From positions 10,041,763-10,105,762 of the forward strand of contig CM070601.1 in assembly GCA_036346395.1 (NCBI GenBank): a DNA stretch of 64,000 bases, given 5' to 3'. This DNA comes from Hsuehochloa calcarea (lineage: Eukaryota > Streptophyta > Magnoliopsida > Poales > Poaceae). Positions 10,644 to 22,400 of this stretch are shown here, in pieces. The notes beneath the pieces are model-generated. The model saw only the letters and a list, made by a program, of their open reading frames with translations, searched no databases and was not told where the DNA came from. The translations under genes were made by a program, and so were the position numbers. Every line of letters starts with the position of its first letter. Positions within the stretch are counted from its first letter, which is position 1.

Positions 10644-12531
10644 TGTGAATATCGTGAGGATATGTGCACGATCTCAGGATGATGAGTCAATTGGCAATAG
10701 CTTTGTTGGTTTGCAAAATCTCGCGTTTTCGGGGTTTGCTTCATCTTTGTTAGACCACAGTGGTCGGATCAGGCGTTGTGGGCGATCGGACCGCTGGAGA
10801 GGTCCGACCGGCCATGGTGGCCGGTCCGACCGGTGTGCCTGAAATTTGGCTTTTGGAGCTAATCCAAAAATAGGTTGTGTAGGCAGGTGAGGGGAGTCTC
10901 CTGGATGTGGTTGCATCATTTTTGGAGCTCCCAGTCAAAAGTTCTATTGAGTTGAAAATTCCAGAAGGTTTCGGATTTTCACGCTTGAATTTTGGCTAAG
11001 TCTTTTTGACCGGTCTGACCGCCGTTGTGGGAGCGGTCCGACCGGCCTGAAATCGGTCTGACCGGTCTTGTGGGGCGGTCAGACTGGCAATGACTTGGAG
11101 GTTAGCCAAGTTTGCATTGAGATTTGAATGTGTTTTATGTATGGTGTTCAATGCTTTATTATTGTATATTGCATTGCGGAGCTAACGTGGGTCAAGTTGT
11201 GAAGAACTTGTTCCCGGAAACGGTTTGTTTGTCTATTGCTGTGCAGGTGGCTTGCAGGTCAACGACGTCAACGGTGAGTGGATCGGGACTACGCTTGGAG
11301 AGCTGAGGTCCAGAACGGTCATGGATACCGGGTGAGGTCGTGTGACACAAGCACGGTGCAGAATGGGCAAGATGGATCGAACGAGTGGTTCGGTGCAGCT
11401 GGTTGGATCAGGTGGTGCGGATATCGGTGCGAGTCTCTGGGAGGTTCCGATGGGATTCGGACAAGAGAGGCTTGGCGACGCGATGAGAACCGCTGATCAA
11501 CCTACACGTGGTGAAGCAGGCGATTGCTTCAATAGTTGTGTGTGTGTGGGTCCCATGTGTAAGTTGTCCCAAAAGTGAAACCCTAACTCTCTAGTATAAA
11601 TAGAAAGGGAGGAGATGGAAAACCCTGGGAAGCTTTCATTTGGTTTCCCTTCTCCTTTTTCTAGGGTTAGGGTTTAGAGAGGGAGAGATTGTGGTTGCTC
11701 CTTGGTGAGCTCTTGTCCTCCTTGAGGGAGTGGCTTTGTAAGCATCTTGTGAGATCAATCAATCTTGTGATGCTTGCTTGAGAGTTCTTCTGTCTCTCTT
11801 TTGTGTTCTTCTCTCATTTGGATGAATTTGGTGCTTCCTTGATTCAAGTGGTTAAACTTGGTCTCTTGACCCATTGTGTCTTGCTTTGATGTGTGGGAAT
11901 ACTCCTAGAATCATCTAGACCATCAACTCCCACAAGCAAGCCTTGAATCAAAGTTTTTCATATTTTTAGGGTTTGTACACTTCTTAGTTAAATCCTTGAG
12001 AGATCGATTCTGCGAAGTGGATCTGAAGGATCGTCGCTAGAAATAGGTCTCTAATATCTTGAGGGAGGTGTGCTCGAAATTTGGTCAAGTTTCATTGGTT
12101 GAATCAAAAGTTGGATCAAATTTCGTTTTGAATTTGGGTTGAGTTTTTCAGTTCTGGACTGAACCGGTCAAACCGGTGTTGCAACGGCGGTCCGACCGCC
12201 TGTATTCGAGACATTGTTCTGGGTCGAACACGTCCACCGGTCCGACCGCTTGATTAGTTGCTGGGTCGATCATTGGTTGACCGTCGGTCGAGCCGCCCGT
12301 GGTAGCCGGTCGACCGCTGTCCGAATCGCCCTTTGAGATTAAGTCTCCACTTTTGTGTCGTGTGGTCATCGGGGTTATCGAATTCAGCACTAGGCTTCCA
12401 CTGTGCGCTTACTGATCTTCTTAGCTCTCATAGCTAAAGGAGTAAAGTTCGTGTTGAATTTGATTTAGGCGAGAAACTTGAGAAAGCGCCTATTCACCCC
12501 CCCTTAGTCGCCTTTACGATCCTACACTGAT
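10639..12531. repeat. 5-bp target duplication around the nested solo LTR
   Basis: CTGAT stands at 10639-10643 and again at 12527-12531, directly flanking the solo LTR. The duplication is exact, as expected for a young Copia insertion. Removing the LTR and one copy joins the gag codons in frame. Confidence 0.9.
10644..12526 (+). mobile_element. solo LTR (1,883 bp) of the same Copia family, nested in gag
   Basis: It begins TGTGAATATC and ends GATCCTACA. No primer site or gag-pol follows the right end; the host gag resumes at once. Long stretches match LTR 7569-9295, for instance the block beginning GTGGGTCAAGTTGTGAAGAA near 11188. A TATAAATA motif sits near 11595. It carries the same CGGTCYGACCG palindromes. 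The structure implies insertion of a full element followed by LTR-LTR recombination. It inserted in the same orientation as its host. Confidence 0.9.
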
Positions 12532-13301
12532 GAATGTTCATCCTACCATGCTTTGCACTCTGAATTTGTTAAACTGCAATCTGCTCATGATATTGCTTTG
12601 CAACAACTTGAAAATGCTAGGACTGGGCTTGTTGATGTAAAATCTGCTCCATGTGAAAATGCTCAGAGTCTAGCAAGTTAGTTGTTTCTGGTGTGGTTGA
12701 TCCTAACTTTTGCACTTTCTGCTTAGAACGCAAACATGAAGTTAAAGATATCTTAGAAGCAGCTAGAGCTAAATATGCCAAACTTAAGGACAGTATTGGA
12801 GTCTTCTACATGTGCTTCATGTCCACTCTTAAACTTGAAACTGCTTTATATAAGGAAAAATATGCTAGAGCCATTAAGGGTAAAACCTGTGAATCATGTG
12901 TTAATCTTAAAGAAGAAAATGTTTATCTTAAGGATACCTTAGAAAAATTCTCTAAAAGTAAAAAATAATTAAACATGATTCTGGACAAGTCTAAAACTCC
13001 TTATAAGAAACAAGGATTATGATACAATCATGTTCAAAATAATTCTAACCCAAAAGTTAATCAAGTCTTGGAAAATGGGTTAATTGAATTCAAAACACAA
13101 CCTGCAAAAACTATATTTAAATCTGCAGGTATTGCCCAACCATCTGTTAAGTCTAAGGGTGTTTCTCCTAGTGGTATTAAGTATCATTGCACCTATTGTA
13201 AAAATGATGGGCATTTGATTGAGTTCTGTTGGCGTAGGTTGAAAAATGATAAGAAAAATTTTGGTAGATTTTCATCTAATCAACCTAGAGCTTTTATGTG
13301 A
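12532..13301 (+). pseudogene. Copia element A gag, continuation after the nested LTR
   Basis: The frame resumes exactly after the target duplication. A one-base shift is needed near 12670. Stops occur near 12966, 13019 and 13299. A Lys-rich coiled stretch is followed by a second CCHC-like knuckle (CTYCKNDGHLIEFC, about 13189-13230). The stops show that the copy has decayed since insertion. Confidence 0.75.
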
Positions 13302-13340
13302 CATGGTAACATAGAAAAGAAGAAACCTGGTTTAGGATTT

Positions 13341-16300
13341 GTGTCACATGCTCATCATCATGTTCCTAGACAGGATAACTCTCATATTACTTTAACCATT
13401 GCCCATAACAGAACTTCAAATAAAATCAAAGACAAAACTTCAGCTTTGCATACTACTCGTAGACGTGCGTCTCAGTACTGGGTTCCTAAGTCTTGTTTAA
13501 CTAACCCCAGTATTGAGACACAGCGTTCTTCTGTTCCTTGATTTTCAGGATTACCACGGAAAGAGGAAGGACACGTGGTTCGTCGACTCCGGCTGTTCAA
13601 GCCACATGACCGGAGACTCAAGATGGTTCACCTCCTTCACGCGGTCGACAGGTGATGATTTCATCACATTTGGAGATGATAAACAAGGGCGGATTGAAGG
13701 AACGGGATCGATCAGGGTGAACGGCAGTTTCATCCTCAAGGACGTCGCCCTTGTGGACAAGCTAAGGTTTAATTTGCTTTCTGTCTCTCAACTTCTTGAT
13801 GATGGCTATGATACTATATTTAAGAAAAATACTTGTCGGGTGTTTGATTCAACTGGTGAGCTTGTTTTTGGAATTACTAGAGTTGCTAGCATCTTTGGAG
13901 CTGACTTTTCTGAATATCTTGCTGGTTCTCTAAAATGTTTGATTTCATCTTCTTCTTCTGAGTTCTGGCTTTGGCACCGTCGTTTGGGACACATTGGTTT
14001 TGATCATCTGACGCGAGTTAGCAACCTTGAGCTCATCAGAGATTTGCCCAAACTCAAAGTGGTCAAAAATATTGTTTGTGCGCCCTGTAGGCATGGCAAG
14101 CAAGTTGCCGCCTCACACCCTTCCGTGACTATGGTCATGACTGACGGACCGGGACAGTTGCTTCATATGGATACTGTTGGTCCTGCTAGGGTTCGGTCAG
14201 TTGGTGGAAAATGGTGCATTCTTGTCATAGTCGATGATTTTTCTAGATATACTTGGGTGTTCTTTCTTGCTTCGAAGGATGAAGCTTTTGACTTTTATCA
14301 TGATCTTGTTCTTCGTTTAGCTTCTGAACTTCTGGGTGCCTTGAGAGCGATCCGCAGTGACAATGGCACAGAGTTCAAGAATGTTTCATTTACTACTTTT
14401 TGTGCTGAGCGTGGAATTGAGCATCAGTTCTCTTCTCCACACGTCCCTCAACAAAATGAAGTTGTGGAAAGGAAGAACAGGACTCTGGTCGAGATGGCTA
14501 GGACGATGCTAGATGAGTATAGCACGCCGAGGGGGTTTTGGACCGAAGCTGTTGCTACTGCTTGCCATATTGCTAATCGTGTCTTTGTGAGACCTTCTTT
14601 GGGCAAGACTGCTTATGAACTTCGATTTTGTAGAAAACCCTATGTCTAGCACTTTCGAGTCTTTGGATCTAAATGTTTTATTCTGAGGACAGGAAATCTA
14701 GATAAATTTGAGTCAAGAACTTTTGATGGTTTATTTCTGGGTTATCCTGCACATTCGAGGGGTTTTTGAGTTTTTAATGCTGAAACTAACCTTATTCAGG
14801 AGAATGCAATGTCACTTTTGATGAGACTAGCCCTAGAGCTAGATCAAATATTTCAGGTGATACACAGGTGACAGAGAGCATATTCATAGAGGAAGATGAT
14901 GAATGATTTGATGTTCTTCCACCTGCTGCGGCTGACGCTCCTATTCCAGCACAAGAACCTGCTGTGACTACTTCGCCTTCAGATAAGGCTCCTGCTGCAT
15001 CTTCATCATCAGCAGTACCTGCGGAGGTTGAAGAAATACTTTCTTCTCCGGGTGCACCACTTCACATTCAAAGGCAGTACCCTCCGGATCAGATAATTGG
15101 TAATCTTCGTGAGCGAGTCACTCGCTCCAGGTATCATGATCCAAATCTCTATTCTCACTCTGCATTTGTTGCTTCTTTTGAACCTCGCGATATATCACAT
15201 GCTTTATCGGATTCTAGCTGAGTTAATGCCATGCATGAGGAATTAGAGAATTTTGAGAGGAATAAGGTTTGGAATCTAGTAAAACCTCCTAGTGGCCATA
15301 ATGTTATAGGAACCCGCTGGGTTTTCAAATACCAAAAAAATGAGGATGGTTCTGTAATTAGAAACAAGACTAGGTTGGTAGCTCATGGTTTTAGCAAAGT
15401 TGAGGGGTTGGATTTTGATGAGACTTTTACTCCTGTTGCTAGACTAGAAGACATTCATATTCTACTTGCATTTGCTACATCTAAGTGCTTTAGATTATAT
15501 CAGATGGATGTTAAAAGTGCCCTTTTAAATTGTTTCATTGAGGAGGAAGTTTATGTTAGGCAACCCCCGGGTTTTGAGAATCCCAAGTACCCAAATCATG
15601 TGTTCAAGCTATCCAAAGCCTTGTATGGTCTTAAGCAAGCCCCTAGAGCCTGATATGATAGACTTAAGACCTTCCTGCTTAAGAATAAATTTGAGATGGG
15701 TAAGATAGACAAGACTTTGTTCATTCTTAGGCGTGGTAATGACTTCCTGCTTGCTCAAATTTACGTTGATGATATTATCTTTGGTGGTTCCTCTAATGCT
15801 CTTGTTTTCAGCTTTTCTGAGACTATGTTCAGAGAATTTGAGATGAGTATGATGGAAGAGCTTAATTACTTTTTGGAGCTTCAAATTAAGCAATGTAAGG
15901 AATGTACCTTCATCCATCAGACGAAGTACACTAAGAACTTGCTCAAACGTTTCGACATGGGTGACTGCAAGCCAATCTCCACTCCCATGGCAACTTCGAC
16001 TGTTTTGGATCCAGATGAGGAAGGAGAAGCCGTGGATCAACGCGAGTACCGCAGCATGATCTGTTCCCTTATGTACCTGGCAGCCTCGAGACCGGACATC
16101 CACTTCACGGTCTGCCTTTGTGCGAGGTTTCAGGCTTCTCCGAGGACTTCCCATCGCCAAGCCGTTAAGCGCATATTCAGGAATTTACACTCTACCCTTC
16201 TGTATGGCATTTGGTATTCATGTTCTTCATCTTTGTCCATTCGGGGGTTTTCTGATTCTGATTTTGTGGGCTGTCGGCTTGATAGGAAGAGTACCTCAGG

Positions 16301-16355
16301 CACTTGTCACTTCCTAGGCACTTCTCTTGTATCTTGGTCTTCTAGGAAGCAGTCA
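13341..16355 (+). pseudogene. Copia element A pol: protease, integrase, RT, partial RNase H
   Basis: The Copia order is clear. The protease has WFVDSGCSSHMTGD near 13577. A GAG-pre-integrase block (WHRRLGHIG) is near 13972. The integrase core has HMDT and RSDNGTEF and ends with QQNEVVERKNR. The RT has ETFTPVARL, QMDVKSALLN and, after a TGA that replaces a Trp codon at about 15651, YVDDIIFGG near 15760. RNase H starts (DSDFVGCRLDRKSTSG) but breaks off after SWSSRKQ at about 16353. Stops at 13540, 14647, 14769, 15219 and 15651, plus small shifts near 14800, make it non-functional. The break in RNase H joins straight into the middle of the 3' LTR, so the end of pol, the polypurine tract and the first two thirds of the 3' LTR are deleted. 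Confidence 0.88.
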
Positions 16356-16858
16356 GAATTTTGACCTAGTTTTCGTTTTGACCCGGTTTTGAACCTCTCT
16401 TCAATCAAATCGAAAAGGATCGCTATTCTTCCAAGAATTATCACAATCTTCGATTGGAATAGATTCCTGATATCATAGAGAAGATGTGTTCCAAGTTTCA
16501 TCAAGTTTGGATTAGTAGATCAAAAATTTCATCTATTTTCATCTTCGTCATCGTGGTCGTTCTTACATTACAGTACACCAGTCGACACGCAATCGACCGA
16601 TCGATCGGTGAAATCACCAACCGGTGTTGTCCCAGCGGTCCGACCGCCAGTGCATTAAGTTGCTTCAATCTTTGTTGATTTTGTCTTATTACTTAGGGGC
16701 TTAAATTAGATTCAATATTAGTCTTCCGTTGTACTGATATACTGATCTTCATAGCTTCCATACCTAATGGAGTAAAGTTTTTATTGAATCAATTATTTGT
16801 GGAAAGTTGAGCGTGCTCCTATTTACCCCCCCCCTCTAGTCGCCTTTTCGGTCCAACA
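16356..16858 (+). repeat. truncated 3' LTR of Copia element A
   Basis: The sequence aligns with 8786-9295 of the 5' LTR from GAATTTTGACCTAG to the terminal GGTCCAACA. About 1.2 kb of the LTR's left part is missing. The next bases (gattc, 16859-16863) are the imperfect partner of the target duplication at 7564-7568. Confidence 0.85.
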
Positions 16859-17400
16859 GATTCCCAACGTTGGGCTCCTCGCTGGCCGTGTAGAGGAGGC
16901 CGAGTATGTAGGCCGTGGCCTTGTAACCGGCGACGGCCGCCCGGTCGAGGCACACCAGGCCGCGCTGCAAGTCCTGGCGCGCAAAGACGAGCATGGGGTC
17001 GACGATGAAGCCGGCCTCTCGGTTGGCAGCGTCGGCCAGGTGGTTGACAACGGCGAGATAGCACTCGTTGTCCAGCCACTTCATCGCCTCCTACTGCTCC
17101 AGTGCCATGTGCCTCCCCACGGCATGCTTTTTGGACGCCCTGTATATGGCCTTGCAACTCCAATATACGCACACAATTCAAGACGTCAGAATCTTACTAC
17201 AAGAATTACTCCATAAAACAGAAGATTAAAAGGGCAAATACGTACGTAACTCGTATGCTGCAGAGGTCAGCCATGGGCTAAGGAGAGCTCGCGGCCACAC
17301 GGACGACGATGTCGACGACAACTTCGTGAGGAAGAGCGACGACGATCTCGCCTTGGTCCTCGCCGTCATGTTCCGCGTGCTCACCATGACACGTGATCAA
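16859..17400 (-). pseudogene. 5' part of the F-box gene copy (exon 1 and start of exon 2)
   Basis: On the minus strand, exon 1 (about 17400-17246) encodes an F-box-like start (LPHEVVVDIVVRVAASSP, then an in-frame TAG, then MADLCSIRV). A GTACGT donor follows at 17245. Exon 2 begins at 17157 after an 88-bp intron and encodes CKAIYRASKKHAVGRHMALEQ, another TAG, then EAMKWLDNECYLAVVNHLADA and, further on, GLLYTASEEPNVG. There it meets the Copia insertion at 16858. The remainder is at 7563-7274. F-box proteins are substrate adaptors of SCF ubiquitin ligases; this family carries a Sel1-like helical middle region. Two in-frame stops here plus one in the 3' part rule out a working protein. The gene lies between the hairpin arrays of a CACTA-like element, which suggests capture. 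Confidence 0.72.
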
Positions 17401-17561
17401 TATTGTGCATCCTCACCATAGCGCGCGATAATCATTCTTATAAAACAAGGAGTAACGCCGGAGGGCGAGGCGAAGAGACGTGATCGCGAGACGAAGAGAC
17501 ACATCGTAACATCGGCGCGTGAGATGAAGAGACGCATCGTGCGGGAGTTGGAGCATTGAAT

Positions 17562-17677
17562 TATCACAGACAGTTATATTTAAAAACCACCTGTGATGTC
17601 TGTAATCACAGACGGTTCTTGTTTAGAACTGTCTGGGAATTATCACAAATAGTTCTTATTAAAAACCATCTGTGATG
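17562..17677. repeat. right inner hairpin array of the CACTA-like element
   Basis: Three CACAGAC[AG]GTT-type hairpins stand in a row, matching the three at 6944-7063 in number and spacing. They mark the right flank of the captured F-box copy. Confidence 0.6.
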
Positions 17678-18356
17678 AGGCCTTCAGCTTGAGTTGTAAA
17701 GATATAATTATTTTCCCTGAGAAGATAGGAAAGGAGTGTCAACCATATTTATGAAAAACATGCAATTCGTGAAAATACGGTGATACTTTGGTTACCAACG
17801 ATTTATTAGGAGTTGATTCTAATAAATCGTATCCGTCGGACTTCTGTCTGTATTCGTTTAATCTTACCACAAGTTGTTGACCTATAAATAATTCACCAAT
17901 CAGAAGGGCAGAACTACGAAAAAACCACTCACAAATTTTCAATCTTTTATTACTTCCGTTTCTTCATAAAGTTTTCATTGGTATTAGAATATCCCTACGA
18001 TCAGGTGAGCGCACAATTCATTGTCTATGATGTGTAAATTTCGATCAAGATGTACCGAAGTACTTCTGCATTTTTCTGTTGATCGGAAGTTACACATTAA
18101 AGACAGTGAAGTACTTACACATACGGAACAAGGTGCCTACCAGATTACATATCTTCTGCTGTCCTCTATTGGAGATCAACTTCGACCACTTTAAAAGATC
18201 AATCCCGAGGAACTGGTCGGAATCTACTAATCAGTTAGAAGAAAGGTCGTAAAAGGATTGTAACTATAGGATTTTTGTAACATTTTGTAATATGCGCTTC
18301 TATCGATCAGATGCCCAATATTATTTCTCCTGCAGCCGTGGAGACAACAACTGTTT
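17678..18356. other. unassigned spacer between the two right hairpin arrays
   Basis: About 680 bp of AT-rich sequence without coding signal. It has no visible counterpart on the left side, so it may be a further insertion or element-specific filler. Confidence 0.4.
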
Positions 18357-18583
18357 CTCATTACAGACGGTTTCAATAAATAACCGTCTGTGAATTTAGT
18401 AATATCACAGACGGTTCTTCAACATGAACCGTCTGTGATATGACCACTTCACATATGGTTTTTAGCGCAGTCAGTAACACAGACAGTCGCTAAAATAAAA
18501 TAATTTGTGGTTGTATTTAATATTGATGGTTTTGAAAAACCGTCTGTGATGAGGTGTCCAGTATTAGTCTTTTTGTAGTAGTG
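18357..18583. mobile_element. right terminus of the CACTA-like element
   Basis: The outer hairpins (18357-18397, 18403-18442 and about 18445-18550) are followed by a terminus that reads, on the minus strand, CACTACTACAAAAAGAC from 18583 inward. CACTA termini with this form are standard for En/Spm elements. The next three bases (TAA) would be the right target duplication copy. I could not find a matching left terminus between 5400 and 6940, so the element may have lost its left end. Confidence 0.65.
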
Positions 18584-19385
18584 TAAGCTTCTGCTATTAA
18601 AACAGTAGGCAAAGATATCTCCTTGTTGTTCTTGCAACCAAAAAATGGCCTCCATCGTCTCGAACCACGACTCCTTAGTTTTCACGCATCTGGTTGGTGC
18701 CCACTGTCTTAGTTGGCACACAGAGAGTTTTGGGTATCTTAATCTAGAATGGTGATGCTATGTTCTAGGGGCTGTAGGTTTGGAACGTAGTAAATTTACA
18801 TGATTTTTCAAAAAATATTACATGTAGTTTTCCACATTAATCTAGCAAAATTCCAATGTTCCAAATACACCTTAAACTAGTCGCCGCAAGCACCTACGTC
18901 CACTTTGTTGATGACAAACCTGTTTCTAGGAGAGGGATGAGAAGCAGGGGTAGAGCGAGGGGGTCCTTTGAGAATACGCCTCCTCAACGACCAATGGTTA
19001 ATGGCGGATCTGTGGAGCGGTTTTCTATGGATTTGTGACAGGTAATATTAGTCCTTGGTAATCAGATTATCCCACTAATGATCTATTCTTAATGCTTTTA
19101 GTAACCCTCTATCTATCATGTTATTACATCTTTTACCATGTACATGCACCAATTCAATTATGTAATCAATGCTTATCAGTAATTTAGTTTTACATTCTTC
19201 GTAATGTTAATGATATTATGTTAAAGTGCATACATATTAGTCAAGGAAGACAAAATATCATGTGAAAATGTGAATTCCAAAGTAGGAGTTTCTAAAATTT
19301 CTCAACAAATTACCAAATGTAGCAGAGGGTTTGTTTTATATCTTCATAAAATTTCAAGATCAAACTCAATCATATTTTCTATATA
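18584..19385. other. intergenic sequence
   Basis: No gene is supported. A minus-strand frame at 18721-18590 (containing SWFETMEAIFWLQEQQGDIF) may be a scrap of a coding sequence, but I do not recognise it. The rest is AT-rich. Confidence 0.35.
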
Positions 19386-19431
19386 CTCCCTCCAGTTCAA
19401 AAAACAAAACAAGACGTTTTGGAATGGGTTG

Positions 19432-22400
19432 TAACATTCCCGTTTTCGAACGGTGAGTAGTGTTTACTATTCGATTTCCGATTTTCATTCGAATTTTCAA
19501 ATTAGAATAAAATTTCAAAATCTTCTAGCTTCTAGCTAAGCTCGAGTTTGTGTTTCGAATCTTTTTGCAAACTCCCGAATTCAAATTCAAGTTTGAATTC
19601 TCCTTTTCGGTTTTGGACCATTTTCTCATTTTGTGCTCTCTTCTTCTTTGAGTTCAGCCCACACTTTTCTTGGGCCGGCCCAGTCCCACCCGGCCCATTC
19701 CCCCTGGCCCAGCCTCCCGGCCTACCTCCCCTCCCTTTTCCCTCTCCCCCTGACTCCTCTCCCACCCGACGCCGCCATGACACAGCATGGACCGCATCCA
19801 CCACCTGCACTCCCTTTGCTGCCCCCATGAGCGCTGCCTGCGCACGCTTGTACACCCGCCCAGCTGCGTTGCCTCCGCCACCTGCCCGGTGAGCTGAAGT
19901 CGACGCCGCGCCTGCGTCAGCAAGCCGCCCCCTCTCAGTCGCCCGCGTTAGTAGTCCGGCCCGATCAAGTCGCCGCTCTCCTTCGCCGCACCTGCCCCTC
20001 TGCAGCCCAAGACCTCAGCGCTCTCCCTCGCCCTGTCCCCTCAGCCGCGCCCACACTTATGACACCATCACCGCCCCAGAGCGCCGAATGTGCTGCGCTC
20101 GCACACGCGCCCGGGTCAGCAGGCCGCACAAGTCGTCGCCCCCTTCGTCACCACTAGGGATGGCAATTGTGCCCGATTACCCGCGTGCCCGCGGGCAAAT
20201 ACCCTAATGGAGGCGGGTATGGACGTCTTTCTTTGCCCACGGGTATGAAAACGGGCACAATTCCTTACCCGTCGGGTAAACGGGTATGGGTATGGGTAAG
20301 CTCCACCTGTACCGCTTCACCCGACACCGTGATCTACCCACATGTGTAAGAAACTATGTCAATTTGTATTTGTATTTTATTTGTTAAACTTGATTAGTTG
20401 TCTTGTCGAACATGATATGTGAATTGTGATGAACTTTATTAGTTGTTGAATGCGTGATGCACCATTGATGTGTGAATTATGATGAACTTGATGTATGCAT
20501 TGCTCGTGGGTAACGAGCATGTACGCGAGCGATGGGTACCCACGGGCGGTGATGCATTATTCGCGGGTAAACGGGTATGCCCGCGGGCGACGGGTACCCG
20601 CGGGCGACGGGTATGGGCGAGGTTTTTCGCCCGTCGTCCTTCGCGGGTATACCCGTGGGGGAAATTCGGTGTCGCGGGTACGGGTATGGGCGAGCACTAC
20701 CCGTACCCGCCGCACCCGATTGCCATCCCTAGTCACCACCCTGCCGCGCTCACCTGCCTCAGCCCGTCGCCTCGCTAGGCCGCACGAGCCCTCGCCCAAG
20801 GCTTGCCAGCCCACACCGCCTCAGGACTGCGCAATCTCCCCGTGCCCAGGGCCTTCTCATCCTTTCCACTGGCTATAAATAGCCTTGGAGCTCCCCTTTG
20901 ACTCCCCCGCATCACCCTTCGCTCCCTGGTAAGTCCACTAAAGAGCCGCCCATTTTCCCCCCTTCGGTCGAGCCGCCTACGCCGACATCTAGTCGCTCCA
21001 GTGCCGCCCAGTCGCGCCTCCCCCGTCACGGAGCACCCCCGAAGCCAAGGAAGCCAATGCCTCAAATCGACTCGGTTTTGGCCCACTGTCGCCGCCGGAT
21101 TCGATCGCCTTCCCCGCCTCTGGCCGCCCGCTTCTCCACCGCCGATCTACCTTCTCCGGCCACCTCCGTTCCCCATTGTTAACCCGGTAGGTCCGCCTCC
21201 CCGTGCTCACCTCCCTCGGCTCAGAGCACCACCGCAGCTCCTCCTCCGCCGCAGTCGAGCCTCCAGAGCCGCTCATCTCCACCGTACCACCACTCTGACC
21301 ATCCTCCGATCGACGCACCACCACCATCGCCTTCGCCGCAGTGCTGGCTTTCCATTTTGGAAGTTCGCCGGCGCCGCCATCCCTCCCTCCACCGGCGGCA
21401 AGCTGTGGCCGCCAGCGCCCGGAGGCACCCTGTGCCGGTGCGCGTTTGAACGGCGACTGTTCATGCGTCATTAACCACTAATGATAGTCTTAAAATCCTA
21501 AGCATTAATTAGTGCTTAATGATGCCTTAACCAGCCGGCTTGCTCTCACTGCCTTGTGGGCCCATGCAGAAGTGAACACCGGTTAATTCCCCTCCTGTGA
21601 CTGACAAGTGGGCCCCATCACGTACTGTTCCCGTGGACCAGTAGACCGTGGACCCACACAGTGCGTGATGACCTCCGGTCCGCACACTGTTCACATGGGC
21701 CGAGCACTGTACAATGGGCCCCACATGTCAGACGGTTACTGTTCTCTCTCTCTCCTCTTTTTATTTTTCTGATTTAATTCCATTTCAAACTTCGGAAGCT
21801 CCGTTCTCCTCTGTTATAACCCCAAAAATTATAAAATTTATCTCTAAATTTGTCTAAATTCAAGATATTACTTATAACACTGGTCTTGTTTGATTTGGAG
21901 TTCATTTATTATGTCATTAGTATTTATTTATTCTCTTTGCTTGTTGTTCTTTTTTCCGGTACATTCGTCCAATTAGGATTCGAAGAAGCGGAAGATCTCC
22001 AACTTGATCAAGTACAAGACTATCAATATTCTCTTGCCTTTAACCAAGGGGAGTCGATACTTTGATCATTTTGAGCCTACATTTTATGTAAATTATATTT
22101 ATTCAAATTACCAAAATTACATGGTTTAATTCTTGAATCAAATGTATATTAAAGCTTAAGGTAGTTAAATACACATTTAATGATTAATTAATTATTAAGC
22201 CATCCTTTAATAATTGAATCAACTATTCCATACCACCTTAGTAGCTATGTGGTAAATACTAGTATATGTTGTACTTAAGCGACATGCTAGCCTTGCTTAA
22301 GTATTAGGACATCCTAATCATTATCTTTTAAATATGAATGTAGTTTTGGGAAGTCATTGTGGGCAAATGGCAGGAATGTTGAGATAATTGGTTTTACTCC

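Noticed and set aside
17190..17210. TTACTACAAGAATTACT as a CACTA terminus
   Set aside because: It lies within the intron of the F-box copy, and the hairpin symmetry places the element ends elsewhere.
19548..21474. C-rich frames resembling a proline-rich protein
   Set aside because: They lie inside an LTR-like insertion and are broken by a hAT element; the coding look follows from base composition.
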